A stretch of DNA of 64,000 bases, taken from Hymenobacter metallicola. Lineage in GTDB: Bacteria > Bacteroidota > Bacteroidia > Cytophagales > Hymenobacteraceae. Position 1 is the stretch's first letter; each line of letters opens with the position of its first letter. Below are positions 8,144-16,783 of this stretch, piece by piece. Under the pieces are notes generated by a model. That model did no database searches and was not told the DNA's origin. It saw only the letters and a program-made list of their open reading frames with translations. The translations under genes were made by a program, and so were the position numbers. The stretch is taken from contig NZ_SRMB01000008.1 of NCBI RefSeq assembly GCF_004745645.1, positions 33,351 through 97,350 of the forward strand, given 5' to 3'.

Positions 8144-9325
8144 ATGGTACTTCAAAACCAACACATTGCCATTGTGGGCGGCGGCCCCGGCGGCCTGACC
8201 CTCGCCCGCTTATTACAAGTACAGGGCGCTACCGTCCACGTCTACGAACGCGACCAAAGCCGCGACGTCCGGGTCCAAGGCGCCACATTGGACCTGCACG
8301 AGGACTCGGGCTTGGCGGCACTGCGCCAGGCACAACTGCTGGACGAATTCAAGGCCCACTACCGCCCGGGCGCGGATCGGTTGCGGTTGCTGGACCAGCA
8401 CGCCTCCATCGTCTACGACCAGCATGCGGAAGCCCAATCTACCACCTTCGGGGACACCCATTTCCGGCCGGAGATTGACCGGGGACCCTTGCGCACGCTC
8501 TTGCTGGACTCGCTGCGGCCCGGCACCGTGGTGTGGGACCACCGGCTGGCGGGCATCACGGCCCACGGCACCGGGTGGCGCCTCGCGTTCGAGAACGGCA
8601 CCACGGCCACGGCCGACCTTGTGATTGGCGCCGACGGGGCAAACTCGATCCTGCGGCCCCTGCTTACGCCCATCCGGCCGTTCTATTCCGGCGTGACGGT
8701 CGTGGAAGGCACCGTCTATGACGCGGCCCGGAATGCGCCGCGCCTGCACGCGCTGACGCAGGGAGGCAAGCTGTTTGCCCTGGGCGCCTCCCGTTCGCTC
8801 ATCACCAGCGCCAAAGGCGACGGCAGCCTCTGCTTTTACACGGGGTGCCACGCTCCCGAGGGCTGGGTGCGCGCGAGCGGCATCGACTTTTCGGACGAGC
8901 GGCAGGTGCTGGCCTGGTTCCGGCAGGAGTTTGCGGGGTGGGATGAGGTCTGGGAAGAATTGTTCACCACCGGTGCTACCCAGTTTGTGCCCCGGCCGCA
9001 GTACTGCATGCCCCTGGACCAGACCTGGGCGGCCCAGCCGAACCTGACGCTGCTCGGCGACGCGGCGCACCTGATGCCGCCCTACGCGGGCGAGGGCGTC
9101 AACATGGCCATGCTCGATGCGCTGGAATTGAGTTACTGCCTGACCGGTGGGCAGTTCAGCGAGCTGCGCGCCGCCATCGAGCATTACGAAGTCCACATGC
9201 GCCAGCGCGCTTCGCAGGCGGCCCAGGAAACGCTGGTCCAGACGGAAGCGTTGCACTCCCCCCACGCGCTGGCGCACCTGCTGAACCTGTTTGATGTGAG
9301 GCAGGAACAGGACAGATCTTGCTAG
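8144..9325 (+). CDS. TetX-like FAD-dependent monooxygenase
   Basis: A 393-residue class A flavoprotein hydroxylase. The N-terminal dinucleotide fold is IAIVGGGPGGLTLARLL (GxGxxG) with an acidic end to strand 2 (VHVYERD). VQGATLDLHEDSGLAALRQA is typical of TetX-like enzymes. The DG motif is DLVIGADGANS and the second FAD motif is LTLLGDAAHLMPPYAGEGVN. The family hydroxylates small aromatics or, in TetX itself, inactivates tetracyclines; sequence alone does not give the substrate. I chose the ATG at 8144; a TTG at 8114 would overlap the promoter. The C-terminal alpha-helix is present but short. Confidence 0.85.
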   Translation: MVLQNQHIAIVGGGPGGLTLARLLQVQGATVHVYERDQSRDVRVQGATLDLHEDSGLAALRQAQLLDEFKAHYRPGADRLRLLDQHASIVYDQHAEAQSTTFGDTHFRPEIDRGPLRTLLLDSLRPGTVVWDHRLAGITAHGTGWRLAFENGTTATADLVIGADGANSILRPLLTPIRPFYSGVTVVEGTVYDAARNAPRLHALTQGGKLFALGASRSLITSAKGDGSLCFYTGCHAPEGWVRASGIDFSDERQVLAWFRQEFAGWDEVWEELFTTGATQFVPRPQYCMPLDQTWAAQPNLTLLGDAAHLMPPYAGEGVNMAMLDALELSYCLTGGQFSELRAAIEHYEVHMRQRASQAAQETLVQTEALHSPHALAHLLNLFDVRQEQDRSC

Positions 9326-9344
9326 CCTCCCAAGACCGATGGCA

Positions 9345-9373
9345 GTTGACAAAAACGGTCATGGCTGTTGTAG
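9345..9373 (+). repeat. Array repeat, degenerate second half
   Basis: GTTGACAAAAACGGTCATGG, then GTTGTAGAACC; one mismatch in the GTTCA start. Confidence 0.6.
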
Positions 9374-9474
9374 AACCCTGCCCAGGGTCTGAACTGACTA
9401 GAAAGCGCGTGTTTTGAGGCACTTCTGCGCCGCAGCTGTGGCCAACGGATGTTTTTATCTCTTAAATCGGCAAC

Positions 9475-9894
9475 ATGAAAAAGCCCCTATGTATCGGCGC
9501 CCTGGCGCTGCCCGTAATCACCACCTTCCTGGCGGCTGCTCCGGTCCAGGCCCAAACCCAGCCGCTGCCAACCGGCATTCAGCGCACTGCGCTTCAGCGC
9601 CACGACCTGACCGCGCCCGGCCGGGAGACTGTGCAAACCCGCATTGACTTTGAGCCCGGCGCGGCGTTTGGGCGGCACCAGCACCCCGGCGAAGAACTCA
9701 TCTACGTCCTGGAAGGCGCGCTGCAGTACCAGGTCGATGGCCAACCGCCGGTGACCCTGCACGCCGGAGAGGTGCTATTCATTCCGGCCGGTACGATGCA
9801 CGCGGCCAAAAACATCGGCAAGACCAAGGCCTCGGAACTGGCCACCTACATCGTGGAGAAGGGCAAGCCCATTCTGACGCTGGCCCAAGAATAA
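9475..9894 (+). CDS. Secreted cupin-domain protein
   Basis: A 139-residue single cupin with a signal peptide (MKKPLCIGALALPVITTFLAAAPVQAQ). Cupin motif 1 is GRHQHPGEELIYVLEG and motif 2 is HAGEVLFIPAGTMHAAKN, giving the usual His/Glu metal ligands. Such periplasmic cupins are mostly uncharacterised. It lies between the monooxygenase and a hydrolase, all on +, with no repeat separating it from the hydrolase, so cupin and hydrolase may form one unit. Confidence 0.8.
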   Translation: MKKPLCIGALALPVITTFLAAAPVQAQTQPLPTGIQRTALQRHDLTAPGRETVQTRIDFEPGAAFGRHQHPGEELIYVLEGALQYQVDGQPPVTLHAGEVLFIPAGTMHAAKNIGKTKASELATYIVEKGKPILTLAQE

Positions 9895-10057
9895 GGCCCC
9901 TGCCGCAGCCCGGCCGAATGCCGGATCATTGCTCAGATGAGGCCCTGGCCCACGCGGCAGCCTTTCGCGTCCCGCGTGAAGCGGCTACGCGAAGCAAGCG
10001 TAGGCAAGAGATTTTAACTGCTATACCATTCCATTTTTTCCTTACAGCCTTCCTCTC

Positions 10058-10957
10058 ATGAACCAGACCCTTCGCGAGACCCCGCAATCTGTTTGTTCTG
10101 CTACCGCTACCCAACGCCCCGCCGCCAGCTTGGGGCGGGCCGAATACATCGAAGTGGAGCCCCACGTGCGGCTGCACGTCACCGACCTGGGCGAAGGCCG
10201 TCCGGTGGTGCTTATCCACGGCTGGCCCCTGAGCGCCGCCATGTACGAGTACCAGTACGCCCACTTACTAGAGAACGGCTTCCGGGTGATTGGCATCACC
10301 CTGCGCGGCTTTGGCCACTCCGATAAACCCGGCGGCCGGTATACCTACGACGTCTTTGCCGACGACATCAAGGTGGTGCTTGAGAAGCTCCGGGTGGAAG
10401 GCGCCACTATCGGCGGCTTCTCCATGGGCGGGGCCACCGTAATACGTTACGTGGCCAAGTACGAGGGTGCCCACGTGAGCCGTATGGCCCTGTTCGGGGC
10501 CGCGGCGCCGGTGTGGACCCAACGGCCGGACTTTGGCTACGGGGTCTGGACCAAAGCCGATGTTGACGGGCTTCTAACGCTGAACTACACCGATCGTCCG
10601 CAGCTGTTTGAAAACTTCGCCCAGCTATTTCCGGCTTCGCCCACCAGCGTTTCGCCCGGGCACGGCGCCTGGCTGGGCACTATTCAGGCGCAGGCCTCCC
10701 CCTACGCCATGGGGGAATGCTTGAAAACCTTACGTGACTCCGACTTGCGCGCCGACCTCCGGCAGATCAGCTTGCCCACACTGATTTTGCACGGCAGGCT
10801 CGACAAAATCTGCTCCTATGACCTAGCGGAGCAGATGCAGGCCCTGCTACCTACGTCGCAGTTGGTGGTATTCGAGAAGAGCGGTCACGCCCTCTTCCTT
10901 GAAGAAATGGATCAATTCAACAGTGAACTAGTGACCTTCGCGACTAAGGCATCCTAG
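10058..10957 (+). CDS. Alpha/beta hydrolase (chloroperoxidase/arylesterase-like)
   Basis: A 299-residue alpha/beta hydrolase. After a short N-terminal extension come the oxyanion region (VVLIHGWPLSAAMYEYQ), the nucleophile elbow GFSMGG, the catalytic Asp in LHGRLDKIC and the catalytic His in KSGHALFLEE. The WPLSAAMYE and GFGHSDKP segments are typical of the non-haem chloroperoxidase-like subgroup, which act as esterases or perhydrolases. Substrate unknown. A hairpin terminator follows the stop. Confidence 0.85.
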   Translation: MNQTLRETPQSVCSATATQRPAASLGRAEYIEVEPHVRLHVTDLGEGRPVVLIHGWPLSAAMYEYQYAHLLENGFRVIGITLRGFGHSDKPGGRYTYDVFADDIKVVLEKLRVEGATIGGFSMGGATVIRYVAKYEGAHVSRMALFGAAAPVWTQRPDFGYGVWTKADVDGLLTLNYTDRPQLFENFAQLFPASPTSVSPGHGAWLGTIQAQASPYAMGECLKTLRDSDLRADLRQISLPTLILHGRLDKICSYDLAEQMQALLPTSQLVVFEKSGHALFLEEMDQFNSELVTFATKAS

Positions 10958-10994
10958 CCGTAATCTCAAGTAGCCATAAACGTTGTTATCTCAG

Positions 10995-11031
10995 AGAGGA
11001 GGTCATCTCCAAGAGGTGACTTCTTCTTTTT
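10995..11031 (+). terminator. Rho-independent terminator after the hydrolase
   Basis: An imperfect stem with G-U pairs (GAGGAGGTCATCTC paired with GAGGTGACTTCTTC) is followed by TTTT, 37 bp past the hydrolase stop and just ahead of the next repeat. Confidence 0.65.
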
Positions 11032-11037
11032 AATCCG

Positions 11038-11067
11038 GTTCAGTGAAACGGTCATTATGAATTAATA
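11038..11067 (+). repeat. Array repeat, second half lost
   Basis: GTTCAGTGAAACGGTCATT followed by AT-rich sequence; 20 bp ahead of the stop of the next - strand gene. Confidence 0.75.
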
Positions 11068-11086
11068 CATACTGAAGTGCAGGTCG

Positions 11087-11356
11087 TTACTTCGGTGGAA
11101 CGTATGCGTTTAGTGCGACAAGGAAGTCTTGCAGCGTCATCGTATACGGCTCCTGTTTTTCGTCATAGTATATGGCATCCCAGAGTTCGACTTGCCCCTC
11201 CTCAAAGCGGATAATCAACTGATACACGTTGTATTCAGTATCAAACAGGTGTTGTTTTTCTTCTTGGGCTACGGCAATCGCCCGAAGCACATGCTCTTTC
11301 ATCCAGGCACTACTCACTTCTAGGTCACAGAAAGAGGGAAAAGAGGCGTAGATCAT
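11087..11356 (-). CDS. Small acidic protein of unknown function
   Basis: An 89-residue protein (MIYASFPSFCDLEVSSAW...), mostly acidic, with a beta-rich centre (YNVYQLIIRFEEGQVELWDAIYY). It has no signal peptide or membrane helix. I do not recognise the family; small soluble proteins of this kind in repeat arrays are often immunity proteins, but nothing here proves it. It forms a unit on its own between two + oriented repeats. Confidence 0.55.
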   Translation of the reverse strand: MIYASFPSFCDLEVSSAWMKEHVLRAIAVAQEEKQHLFDTEYNVYQLIIRFEEGQVELWDAIYYDEKQEPYTMTLQDFLVALNAYVPPK

Positions 11357-11372
11357 GGCTAAGGGAAATGCT

Positions 11373-11406
11373 GTTCACACAAACGGTCCGAATAGCGAAA
11401 GGCAGG
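11373..11406 (+). repeat. Array repeat, nearly complete
   Basis: GTTCACACAAACGGTCC then GAATAGCGAAAGGCAGG. Confidence 0.85.
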
Positions 11407-11503
11407 ACAACCGAGTTCAGCAAGGGGATGCCCTAAGCAGTTGAGGCAAGTGATGGCCCACATGGTCCCCCAACACCTTATGGGAAGGTAGGTGTTTATA
11501 CCT

Positions 11504-12028
11504 TCAGCCAGCAGGTGTCAGGCTGAACAGCGTGATGCTTTCGTCGACAGTGCGTTCTTTCTGAAAATGCAATTTCTCTAAAACGCTTGTAGAACGGTGG
11601 TTTTCGGAATGGGTATAGGCCTCTATTGCTTGGAGGCCGACCTGTTGAAACCCAAAGTGGATCACAGTTGAAATCGCTTCGTGCATGAACCCTTTTCCCT
11701 GAAAGTCCGGGAGTAGCTCATACCCAATTTCTGCCTTCGAAGCGTCTTCCGACCAGTTATACAAGCAGACCGTTCCGATCACGTGGTCTGCCTCACGCAA
11801 CGTAATGGCCCAATAAATGGACTCCTCGCGTTGAACGCTTTCGGTTATGGCGTGGATGAAGTTCCGGGCGTCATCAAGTGAGGTGCTGGGTCGCCTGTCC
11901 AGATACTGGTTCACGTGCTCGTTCGACCGCAGCGCCCATATTTCCTGGTCATCGCTGCCTCTGAGCTGCCTCAAGGTCAGCCGTTGGGTTTGCAAAACCG
12001 GAAACGGTGTAAACTTTGTAGTTGTCAT
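11504..12028 (-). CDS. GNAT-family acetyltransferase, RimJ/RimL type
   Basis: A 174-residue protein with the RimJ/RimL layout: QTQRLTLRQLRGSDDQEIWALRSNEHVNQYLDRRP at the start, the acetyl-CoA motif ELLPDFQGKGFMHEAISTVI, then AIEAYTHSENHRSTSVLEKLHFQKE. In this subgroup the substrates are protein N-termini or small amines. I placed the start at MTTTKFTPF because the 23 residues upstream lack domain similarity. It is alone between two repeats and lies ~100 bp from the left one. Confidence 0.85.
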   Translation of the reverse strand: MTTTKFTPFPVLQTQRLTLRQLRGSDDQEIWALRSNEHVNQYLDRRPSTSLDDARNFIHAITESVQREESIYWAITLREADHVIGTVCLYNWSEDASKAEIGYELLPDFQGKGFMHEAISTVIHFGFQQVGLQAIEAYTHSENHRSTSVLEKLHFQKERTVDESITLFSLTPAG

Positions 12029-12205
12029 TTTTTCTTCCTGCGAATGTGTTGGGGAGGCCGCTTTGCTGACACCCCGCGCCCACGAACGTTCCCGCACCCA
12101 AAAGCAACTAGCAGGCGAGTGGTCGGATCAGTAGCATGAGGCGGGGCTTGTGAACGGAAGGTACACCCGTTAACGCGCAATGAGGCCACAGTGACAGGAC
12201 TGGAA

Positions 12206-12240
12206 GTTCAGGAAAAGGGTCTGAATAGCGAAAGGAGGGA
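12206..12240 (+). repeat. Array repeat, full length
   Basis: GTTCAGGAAAAGGGTCT then GAATAGCGAAAGGAGGGA; 23 bp ahead of a -7-like box. Confidence 0.9.
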
Positions 12241-12262
12241 TAAATTAATAGTTGTTGCAACG

Positions 12263-12270
12263 TAAGTTTA
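12263..12270 (+). promoter_or_regulatory. Probable -7 promoter box
   Basis: TAAGTTTA differs from TAnnTTTG by one base; 23 bp upstream of the ATG at 12293 and just after a repeat. Confidence 0.4.
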
Positions 12271-12292
12271 CTTGTTATCTCCCTCCCCTCTT

Positions 12293-13039
12293 ATGTCTAA
12301 GCTTGCCCCCGCCCCCCTTCACGTACTACAAAACGCGGTGGAGGACTTGTATCGGGCGTTCGGTGGGTATCCGCTCTCCTCACTCGAGGGGTGCCCCTGC
12401 TGCGTGTCGGCGGCCGATAAGGGAAAGGTCACGCACCGCGCCCTGCGGGAGTTAACCGAGGACGACTTGGGCCGGTATGCGGGCAAGGCCATGACCACGT
12501 GGGGTACCGTCGAGGATTTCAAGCACTTTTTACCCCGGCTCTTTGAACTGACGGCGGAGTTTCGGGCCCCGTACGACGAATACCTCATCTTCGGCAAGCT
12601 GGAGTACGGCCGCTGGCGCACGTGGCCGACGGCAGAAATCGAGGCCGTCGAGCGGTACTTCCTCGCGTTGTGGGATGTTGTATTGGTCAGCGAGAGCGAA
12701 GCGTGGCAGTTCCAGGACTACTTCGTGGCCCTGGCCGGCAGCTACCCGCACTTTGACGAGTTGCTGCAGCGGTGGGAAGCCAGCACGGACCCCACGGCGT
12801 GGGTGCTGTTGGGCGATGAAGTCTGCGAACACCGTCACGCCATTTTTCAGAACAAGTACTTCAACGGCCCCTTCCTGGCATCTGTCCCGCTGAGTCAACG
12901 CTTTCGGGCGTGGGTAACGTCCCAAGCAGTCCGGGACAAACTACTTGCTGCCTTTAGCCAGTGCTCTGATGAAACCACCGCCGAGAAATTGGGCGTAGCC
13001 TATGACCTGATTGAGTACGAGCTTAAGTACCCTGGCTAA
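12293..13039 (+). CDS. Soluble protein of unknown function
   Basis: A 248-residue protein starting MSKLAPAPLHVLQNAVEDLY. It has a conserved-looking Cys cluster (LEGCPCCVSAADKG) near the N-terminus and a Trp/Tyr-rich middle (YGRWRTWPTAEIEAVERYFLALWD). No family was recognised. The start at 12293 follows the promoter-like box; an ATG 21 bp upstream is possible. The stop is immediately followed by the next repeat, with no spacer. Confidence 0.65.
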   Translation: MSKLAPAPLHVLQNAVEDLYRAFGGYPLSSLEGCPCCVSAADKGKVTHRALRELTEDDLGRYAGKAMTTWGTVEDFKHFLPRLFELTAEFRAPYDEYLIFGKLEYGRWRTWPTAEIEAVERYFLALWDVVLVSESEAWQFQDYFVALAGSYPHFDELLQRWEASTDPTAWVLLGDEVCEHRHAIFQNKYFNGPFLASVPLSQRFRAWVTSQAVRDKLLAAFSQCSDETTAEKLGVAYDLIEYELKYPG

Positions 13040-13075
13040 CTTCAGTGAAAGGGTGATTCTAGCAAAAGCAGGGAT
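13040..13075 (+). repeat. Array repeat touching the preceding stop codon
   Basis: CTTCAGTGAAAGGGTGA then TTCTAGCAAAAGCAGGGATTG. It begins at the base after the TAA of the previous gene. Confidence 0.85.
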
Positions 13076-13129
13076 TGTTTTTTATAGACCTTTGCCGGCC
13101 TGCTCCGCTTCACTATAGTAGATCATCTT

Positions 13130-13813
13130 ATGCCTACTCGTTTCTGCTTACGCATACTTCTGCACCTCATTCTGATTGTCATGTGCACGAATTGTGGTCC
13201 AACCAGCAGCGAAGAACAACGGCAAGCTGCTGAGCAGTTGCATGACGATACCGTTGAAGTCACGTCATTTGACATCAAGTACGAAAATAGCCCAGCGTTG
13301 GCAAAATGGGAAGTATGGGAAGCTGGGCGGGAAATTATATGTACCCCACCTGGTTGGAAGTCTCACTTGGAAGATGATGGTGCAACGCTCGTCCTCCTTC
13401 TTGCTGATAACACTGATAGTCCGGAGCGGATCACTTTCACTCGCTTAGAGAAAGATACTTCCTCCTTGGATTACCCAGCCCTGGCTCAGCAACTGATTAA
13501 TGCACCCTTTCCCGGCTTTCAACTGGCAGAAGGGGACACCGTCAAGAAGCTTATGTTTCAGCATGATTTCGCCGTTGAACGAGATGTAAACTTACGTGCG
13601 ACGGGCAGGGCCTTTCACGCTTATGGCTTAGTGTATGTGAATGATCGTAACCTGTACCACTTCCGCATCATCTTAGATAAGAGACGACTAAAAGCGTATC
13701 AAGGCGACCTCATCGACGACATTGTCGGAAATCTACAGATTGATAGAAAATATCTGATGAGGAATGACAACCCCTTACAACAGGTCATCTATCTTACCGC
13801 TCACCTTAACTAA
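13130..13813 (+). CDS. Predicted lipoprotein of unknown function
   Basis: A 227-residue protein with an N-terminal hydrophobic segment (LRILLHLILIVMCTNCG) that ends in a Cys suitable for lipidation, then a low-complexity linker (TSSEEQRQAAEQLHDD). The body (IKYENSPALAKWEVWEAG...ITFTRLEKD...LQIDRKYL) resembles PsbP/DUF1795-like periplasmic domains in general shape only. Base composition is visibly more AT-rich than the units on either side, which suggests a separate origin. A weak TTTG box (TAGACCTTTG) lies ~40 bp upstream. Confidence 0.6.
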   Translation: MPTRFCLRILLHLILIVMCTNCGPTSSEEQRQAAEQLHDDTVEVTSFDIKYENSPALAKWEVWEAGREIICTPPGWKSHLEDDGATLVLLLADNTDSPERITFTRLEKDTSSLDYPALAQQLINAPFPGFQLAEGDTVKKLMFQHDFAVERDVNLRATGRAFHAYGLVYVNDRNLYHFRIILDKRRLKAYQGDLIDDIVGNLQIDRKYLMRNDNPLQQVIYLTAHLN

Positions 13814-13890
13814 GTCAAAAACACATTGATGGCGTATTGACTGCTTGGCCATACGGCTCTTAGCGGCAATGCTTGTAGAGGATAAGACTT

Positions 13891-13926
13891 GTTCAGCCAA
13901 ATGGTCGAATTAGTAGAAGGAGCCAG
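13891..13926 (+). repeat. Array repeat
   Basis: GTTCAGCCAAATGGTCG then AATTAGTAGAAGGAGCCAGC; 15 bp from the end of the next - strand frame. Confidence 0.85.
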
Positions 13927-13940
13927 CTTTTGGCTAGAGA

Positions 13941-14378
13941 CTAGGGCGCTGTCAGTTCGTCTCCTTCACCTACGTCAATTTCCTCTACTTGCTGAAAGAC
14001 CCCGTTGAACAAGGGTAGTCCCACGAGTTGGAGGATCTGCTGTCGAATGGTGGTTGGCATGATACCTTTCGGCTGTTTCATTTTTCGATATGGTCCCGCA
14101 TGGGGCAGCCAATCGTAGACCTATAGCCCCTGTTTGGCAAAGTCCTTCCACACGTCGGGTGACCCCAAATGGGGCAAAGCGATGCTGCGCGCGATATCAT
14201 CATGGCGCTGAAAATGCCCCTGGGCATCAATGGGGACTGGCCCGAGGCCACTGGTTGAAAACAGAGCGATGTTGCCTTCAGCATCCCGCGCAAACCAATC
14301 AGATTCGTCGCCGGGAAAACGTTCACTGAAAGTTTGAAGGGTAGCCGGCAAGGACACTACACATTGGTTTAGCCCCAA
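13941..14378 (-). pseudogene. Small soluble protein gene interrupted by one in-frame stop
   Basis: On the minus strand a 145-residue frame runs MGLNQCVVSLPATLQTFSER... to VEEIDVGEGDELTAP. It is broken by a single TAG at 14121-14123, between DVWKDFAKQGL and VYDWLPHAGPYRKMKQP. The same frame continues with gene-like composition for 59 codons after the stop, so this is a point nonsense mutation and not a natural end. The family is unknown; the residues after the stop (MPTTIRQQILQLVGLPLFNGVF) look like a conserved C-terminal helix pair. It occupies one repeat-delimited unit. Confidence 0.7.
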
Positions 14379-14409
14379 CGAATATACTACTGAGCAAACT
14401 CACTTGGCT

Positions 14410-14443
14410 GTTGGGCCAAACGGTGGTTCTGGTAAGAGGAGGG
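14410..14443 (+). repeat. Array repeat, full length
   Basis: GTTGGGCCAAACGGTG then GTTCTGGTAAGAGGAGGG. No further copy appears until 18598. Confidence 0.85.
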
Positions 14444-14486
14444 TAATCAACCCTTTCTACGTCAACCATAGTGCCTTTCTAACGAC

Positions 14487-14744
14487 TTAACTCATATCCG
14501 AGAGCTGGATAAAGGCGGCATACTCCGCTAGCAGCCGACCGCTGGTAAAGGCGCGTAGCCGTACAATCGCCTTGGCCTGCGTATCGTAGAACAGCTCGAC
14601 AAACACGCCCTTCTGCTGGCCGGCCAGGTAGTAGAGGTTCACCGCCTCCTGGTTTTGCCAGCGGGTGGCCAGGAAGGTAGCCGAAGCAAAGACGAGACTT
14701 ACCTGGCGCTCGTAAGAAAGAAGATTAAACGTGTCAAGGGTCAT
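14487..14744 (-). CDS. Small protein of unknown function
   Basis: An 85-residue soluble protein (MTLDTFNLLSYERQVSLVFASATFLATRWQNQEAVNLYYLAGQQKG...). The segment VNLYYLAGQQKGVFVELFYDTQAKAIVRLRAF is typical of a small alpha/beta protein found in many Cytophagales genomes, but I know no function for it. It is alone behind a + oriented repeat. Confidence 0.6.
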   Translation of the reverse strand: MTLDTFNLLSYERQVSLVFASATFLATRWQNQEAVNLYYLAGQQKGVFVELFYDTQAKAIVRLRAFTSGRLLAEYAAFIQLSDMS

Positions 14745-14965
14745 AGACTACCTAACACCGAATAAACTGGTTAAATCCCAATATGTACCAGAGCAGCGCC
14801 TTTTCGTCAGCGTAGCGGGCGATGCGCTAGGCTGCCCAAGCGGCTGCATTCGCTGCATAGGCAGCGGCATGCGGCGCGTGGGTATCCCTATGCACCACGG
14901 CCGCCGCCTGACCGGCAGCGGCTTTTGCTCCTGCACGTTCACCGCTTCGGCTTCTACACCCTTGC

Positions 14966-15664
14966 TCACCGCAGCACTTCCTCCACCCGCGGCCGAAACA
15001 GCCGCCCGATAGGTAGCTCCTCATGGGCAATTTCGATGTGGCGGGCACTGAACGTCTGCACCTTGTCCAGGGCCACGATAAAGGAGCGGTGAATGCGCAG
15101 AAAATTGCTTTCCGATAGTTTTTCCTCCATACCGTTTACGGTTTGCTTCACCACCAGTGGCGGCCCGACTACCGTGTGGATCTTGACGTAATCTTTCAGC
15201 CCTTCAATGTAGAGGATGTCGCGCAGCATTACTTTCACCATCTTGCGGTCAATGCGGAAGTAAAGAAAGGCATCGGGGTTGGCCGCCGGAGCCGGCTCCG
15301 CGGGCGCGGCCTCGGCCAGGCTGGCTTTGGCCACGGCCTTAAGAAACCGGTCTAGGGCAATGGGCTTCAGCAGATAGTCCACCGCATCCAGCTCAAAGCC
15401 CTCGTAGGCATACTCCCGGTACGCGGTGGTGAAGATAACCTGGGGCGGGTGGCACAGGCTACGCAGAAAATCGGTGCCGAGCATTTTGGGCATTTTAATG
15501 TCGAGAAACAGCAGGTCGACGGGCCGCTGCTGCAGCACGCCGAAGGCTTGCAGGGCGTTGCCGCAGGTGGCTACCAGCTCCAGGTGATCCACCTCGCGCA
15601 CGTAGGACTCAAGCACTTCCAGGGCCGGGGGCTCATCGTCGACCAATAAGCATTGTAGTTTCAT
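14966..15664 (-). CDS. LytTR-family response regulator
   Basis: A 232-residue regulator with a receiver domain (LLVDDEPPALEVLESY with acidic pocket D9/D10, phospho-acceptor D55 in LLFLDIKMP, conserved Lys in DYLLKPIAL) and a LytTR DNA-binding domain (~140-232: YFRIDRKMVKVMLRDILYIE, LRIHRSFIVALDKV). It is the last gene of the operon with two LytS-like kinases (9 bp gap to the kinase) and is probably their phosphorylation target. Confidence 0.92.
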   Translation of the reverse strand: MKLQCLLVDDEPPALEVLESYVREVDHLELVATCGNALQAFGVLQQRPVDLLFLDIKMPKMLGTDFLRSLCHPPQVIFTTAYREYAYEGFELDAVDYLLKPIALDRFLKAVAKASLAEAAPAEPAPAANPDAFLYFRIDRKMVKVMLRDILYIEGLKDYVKIHTVVGPPLVVKQTVNGMEEKLSESNFLRIHRSFIVALDKVQTFSARHIEIAHEELPIGRLFRPRVEEVLR

Positions 15665-15673
15665 GGCAGAATT

Positions 15674-16783
15674 CTAAAAAGTAACGGCAGCACGCTCGGA
15701 CAGCAAGACGGGGGCAGGCGGCGTAGTAACGGCCTCCGCGGGCGCGCGCCGCAGGTGCACTACCACCAAGAAGGTGTCGGGCTCGGTCACCATTTTCAGT
15801 TCGTGTTGGCCGGGATAGAGGCGGGCCAGCCGCTCCCGCACGTTGCGCAGCTCGGGTTCGGCCGCGGGGTCAGGCCCGGCTTCGGGGCGGCTATGGATGA
15901 CTTTGCAGGTAAGGGAATGTTTTTTGGCTACCAAGTCTATGCTTATCCAGGGGCAGTCCTGCGAGGCCGCCGTACCGTGGCGAATGGCGTTTTCCACGAA
16001 CGGCAACAGGAGCAGCGGCGCAATGGTGTGGGCCGCCAGGTTACCGCTGAAGCTAAGTGAGACCTCCACCCGGGGGCCCAGCCGGAGCTGCTCCAGGGCC
16101 AGGTAGTGCTGGAGCAGCTCGGCTTCGTCGACCAGGGGCACGGCCGGCAGCTGACTTTCGTAGAGCAGGTAGCGCAGCAGCGCCGAGAAGTGCAGCACTG
16201 CTGCCGGCGAGGCCGGCGCGCGCGCCGTGGTCAGCGCGTGCAGCGTGGCCAGCGTGTTAAACAGAAAAGCGGGCTGGAGCTGGGCCTTAAGCAGCTCGAG
16301 TTCCGTGTGCAGCTTGCGCTGGAGCAGCTGCTGGCGCACGATGCGCTGCTGGTGCCAATGCCGCAGTACCTTATGGGCCACCAACATGCCGGCCACGCCC
16401 AGCAGTACCATGTAGCTCACCCGCACGTGCAGCAGGGCCTGAGGCCATTCAAGGGGCTTGAGCGGGGTACCCGGCCAGGCCAGCCCCAGCACGTAGTCCT
16501 GTACGAGATGCAGCCCGGTGACCACCAGATGGCTACCCACCAGCCACAGCAGCAACCACCCCCACGCCCGCGGCTGGCGCTGCAGCAAGCGCGGCAGCAG
16601 CCCGTACACCAGGGGGTATATACACAGCAGGCATGCCGGCAGCTGCACCAGCACCAGCCCCCACAGGTACAGGGGCATGCCGTGCACGAAGTGAGCGGGC
16701 AGCTGCACAAGGATATCGACCACTTCCACCGTTAGCCAAAACAGCACGTGCCGGGTTGTCCGGTGCTTAAGCAGCGCTTTCAT
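15674..16783 (-). CDS. LytS/YehU-type sensor histidine kinase lacking the phospho-acceptor histidine
   Basis: A 369-residue membrane kinase with four predicted N-terminal helices, a short coiled-coil (QQRIVRQQLLQRKLHTELELL) and a His_kinase/HATPase pair. The family motif is PHFLFN, but here it reads QPAFLFNTL: the histidine codon is replaced by GCT (Ala). The ATPase N-box (LLLPFVENAIRHG) and the later LRNVRERLARLYPG motif are intact, so ATP binding is probably kept. The start at 16783 (MKALLKHRTTRHVLFW) overlaps the end of the upstream kinase by 17 bp; a longer frame upstream is a shadow of that gene. It could act as a partner or pseudokinase of the upstream kinase. Confidence 0.88.
   Translation of the reverse strand: MKALLKHRTTRHVLFWLTVEVVDILVQLPAHFVHGMPLYLWGLVLVQLPACLLCIYPLVYGLLPRLLQRQPRAWGWLLLWLVGSHLVVTGLHLVQDYVLGLAWPGTPLKPLEWPQALLHVRVSYMVLLGVAGMLVAHKVLRHWHQQRIVRQQLLQRKLHTELELLKAQLQPAFLFNTLATLHALTTARAPASPAAVLHFSALLRYLLYESQLPAVPLVDEAELLQHYLALEQLRLGPRVEVSLSFSGNLAAHTIAPLLLLPFVENAIRHGTAASQDCPWISIDLVAKKHSLTCKVIHSRPEAGPDPAAEPELRNVRERLARLYPGQHELKMVTEPDTFLVVVHLRRAPAEAVTTPPAPVLLSERAAVTF

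Noticed and set aside
8213..9352. 379-codon antisense frame to the monooxygenase
   Set aside because: A GC-rich antisense shadow of a well-supported flavoprotein; no domain.
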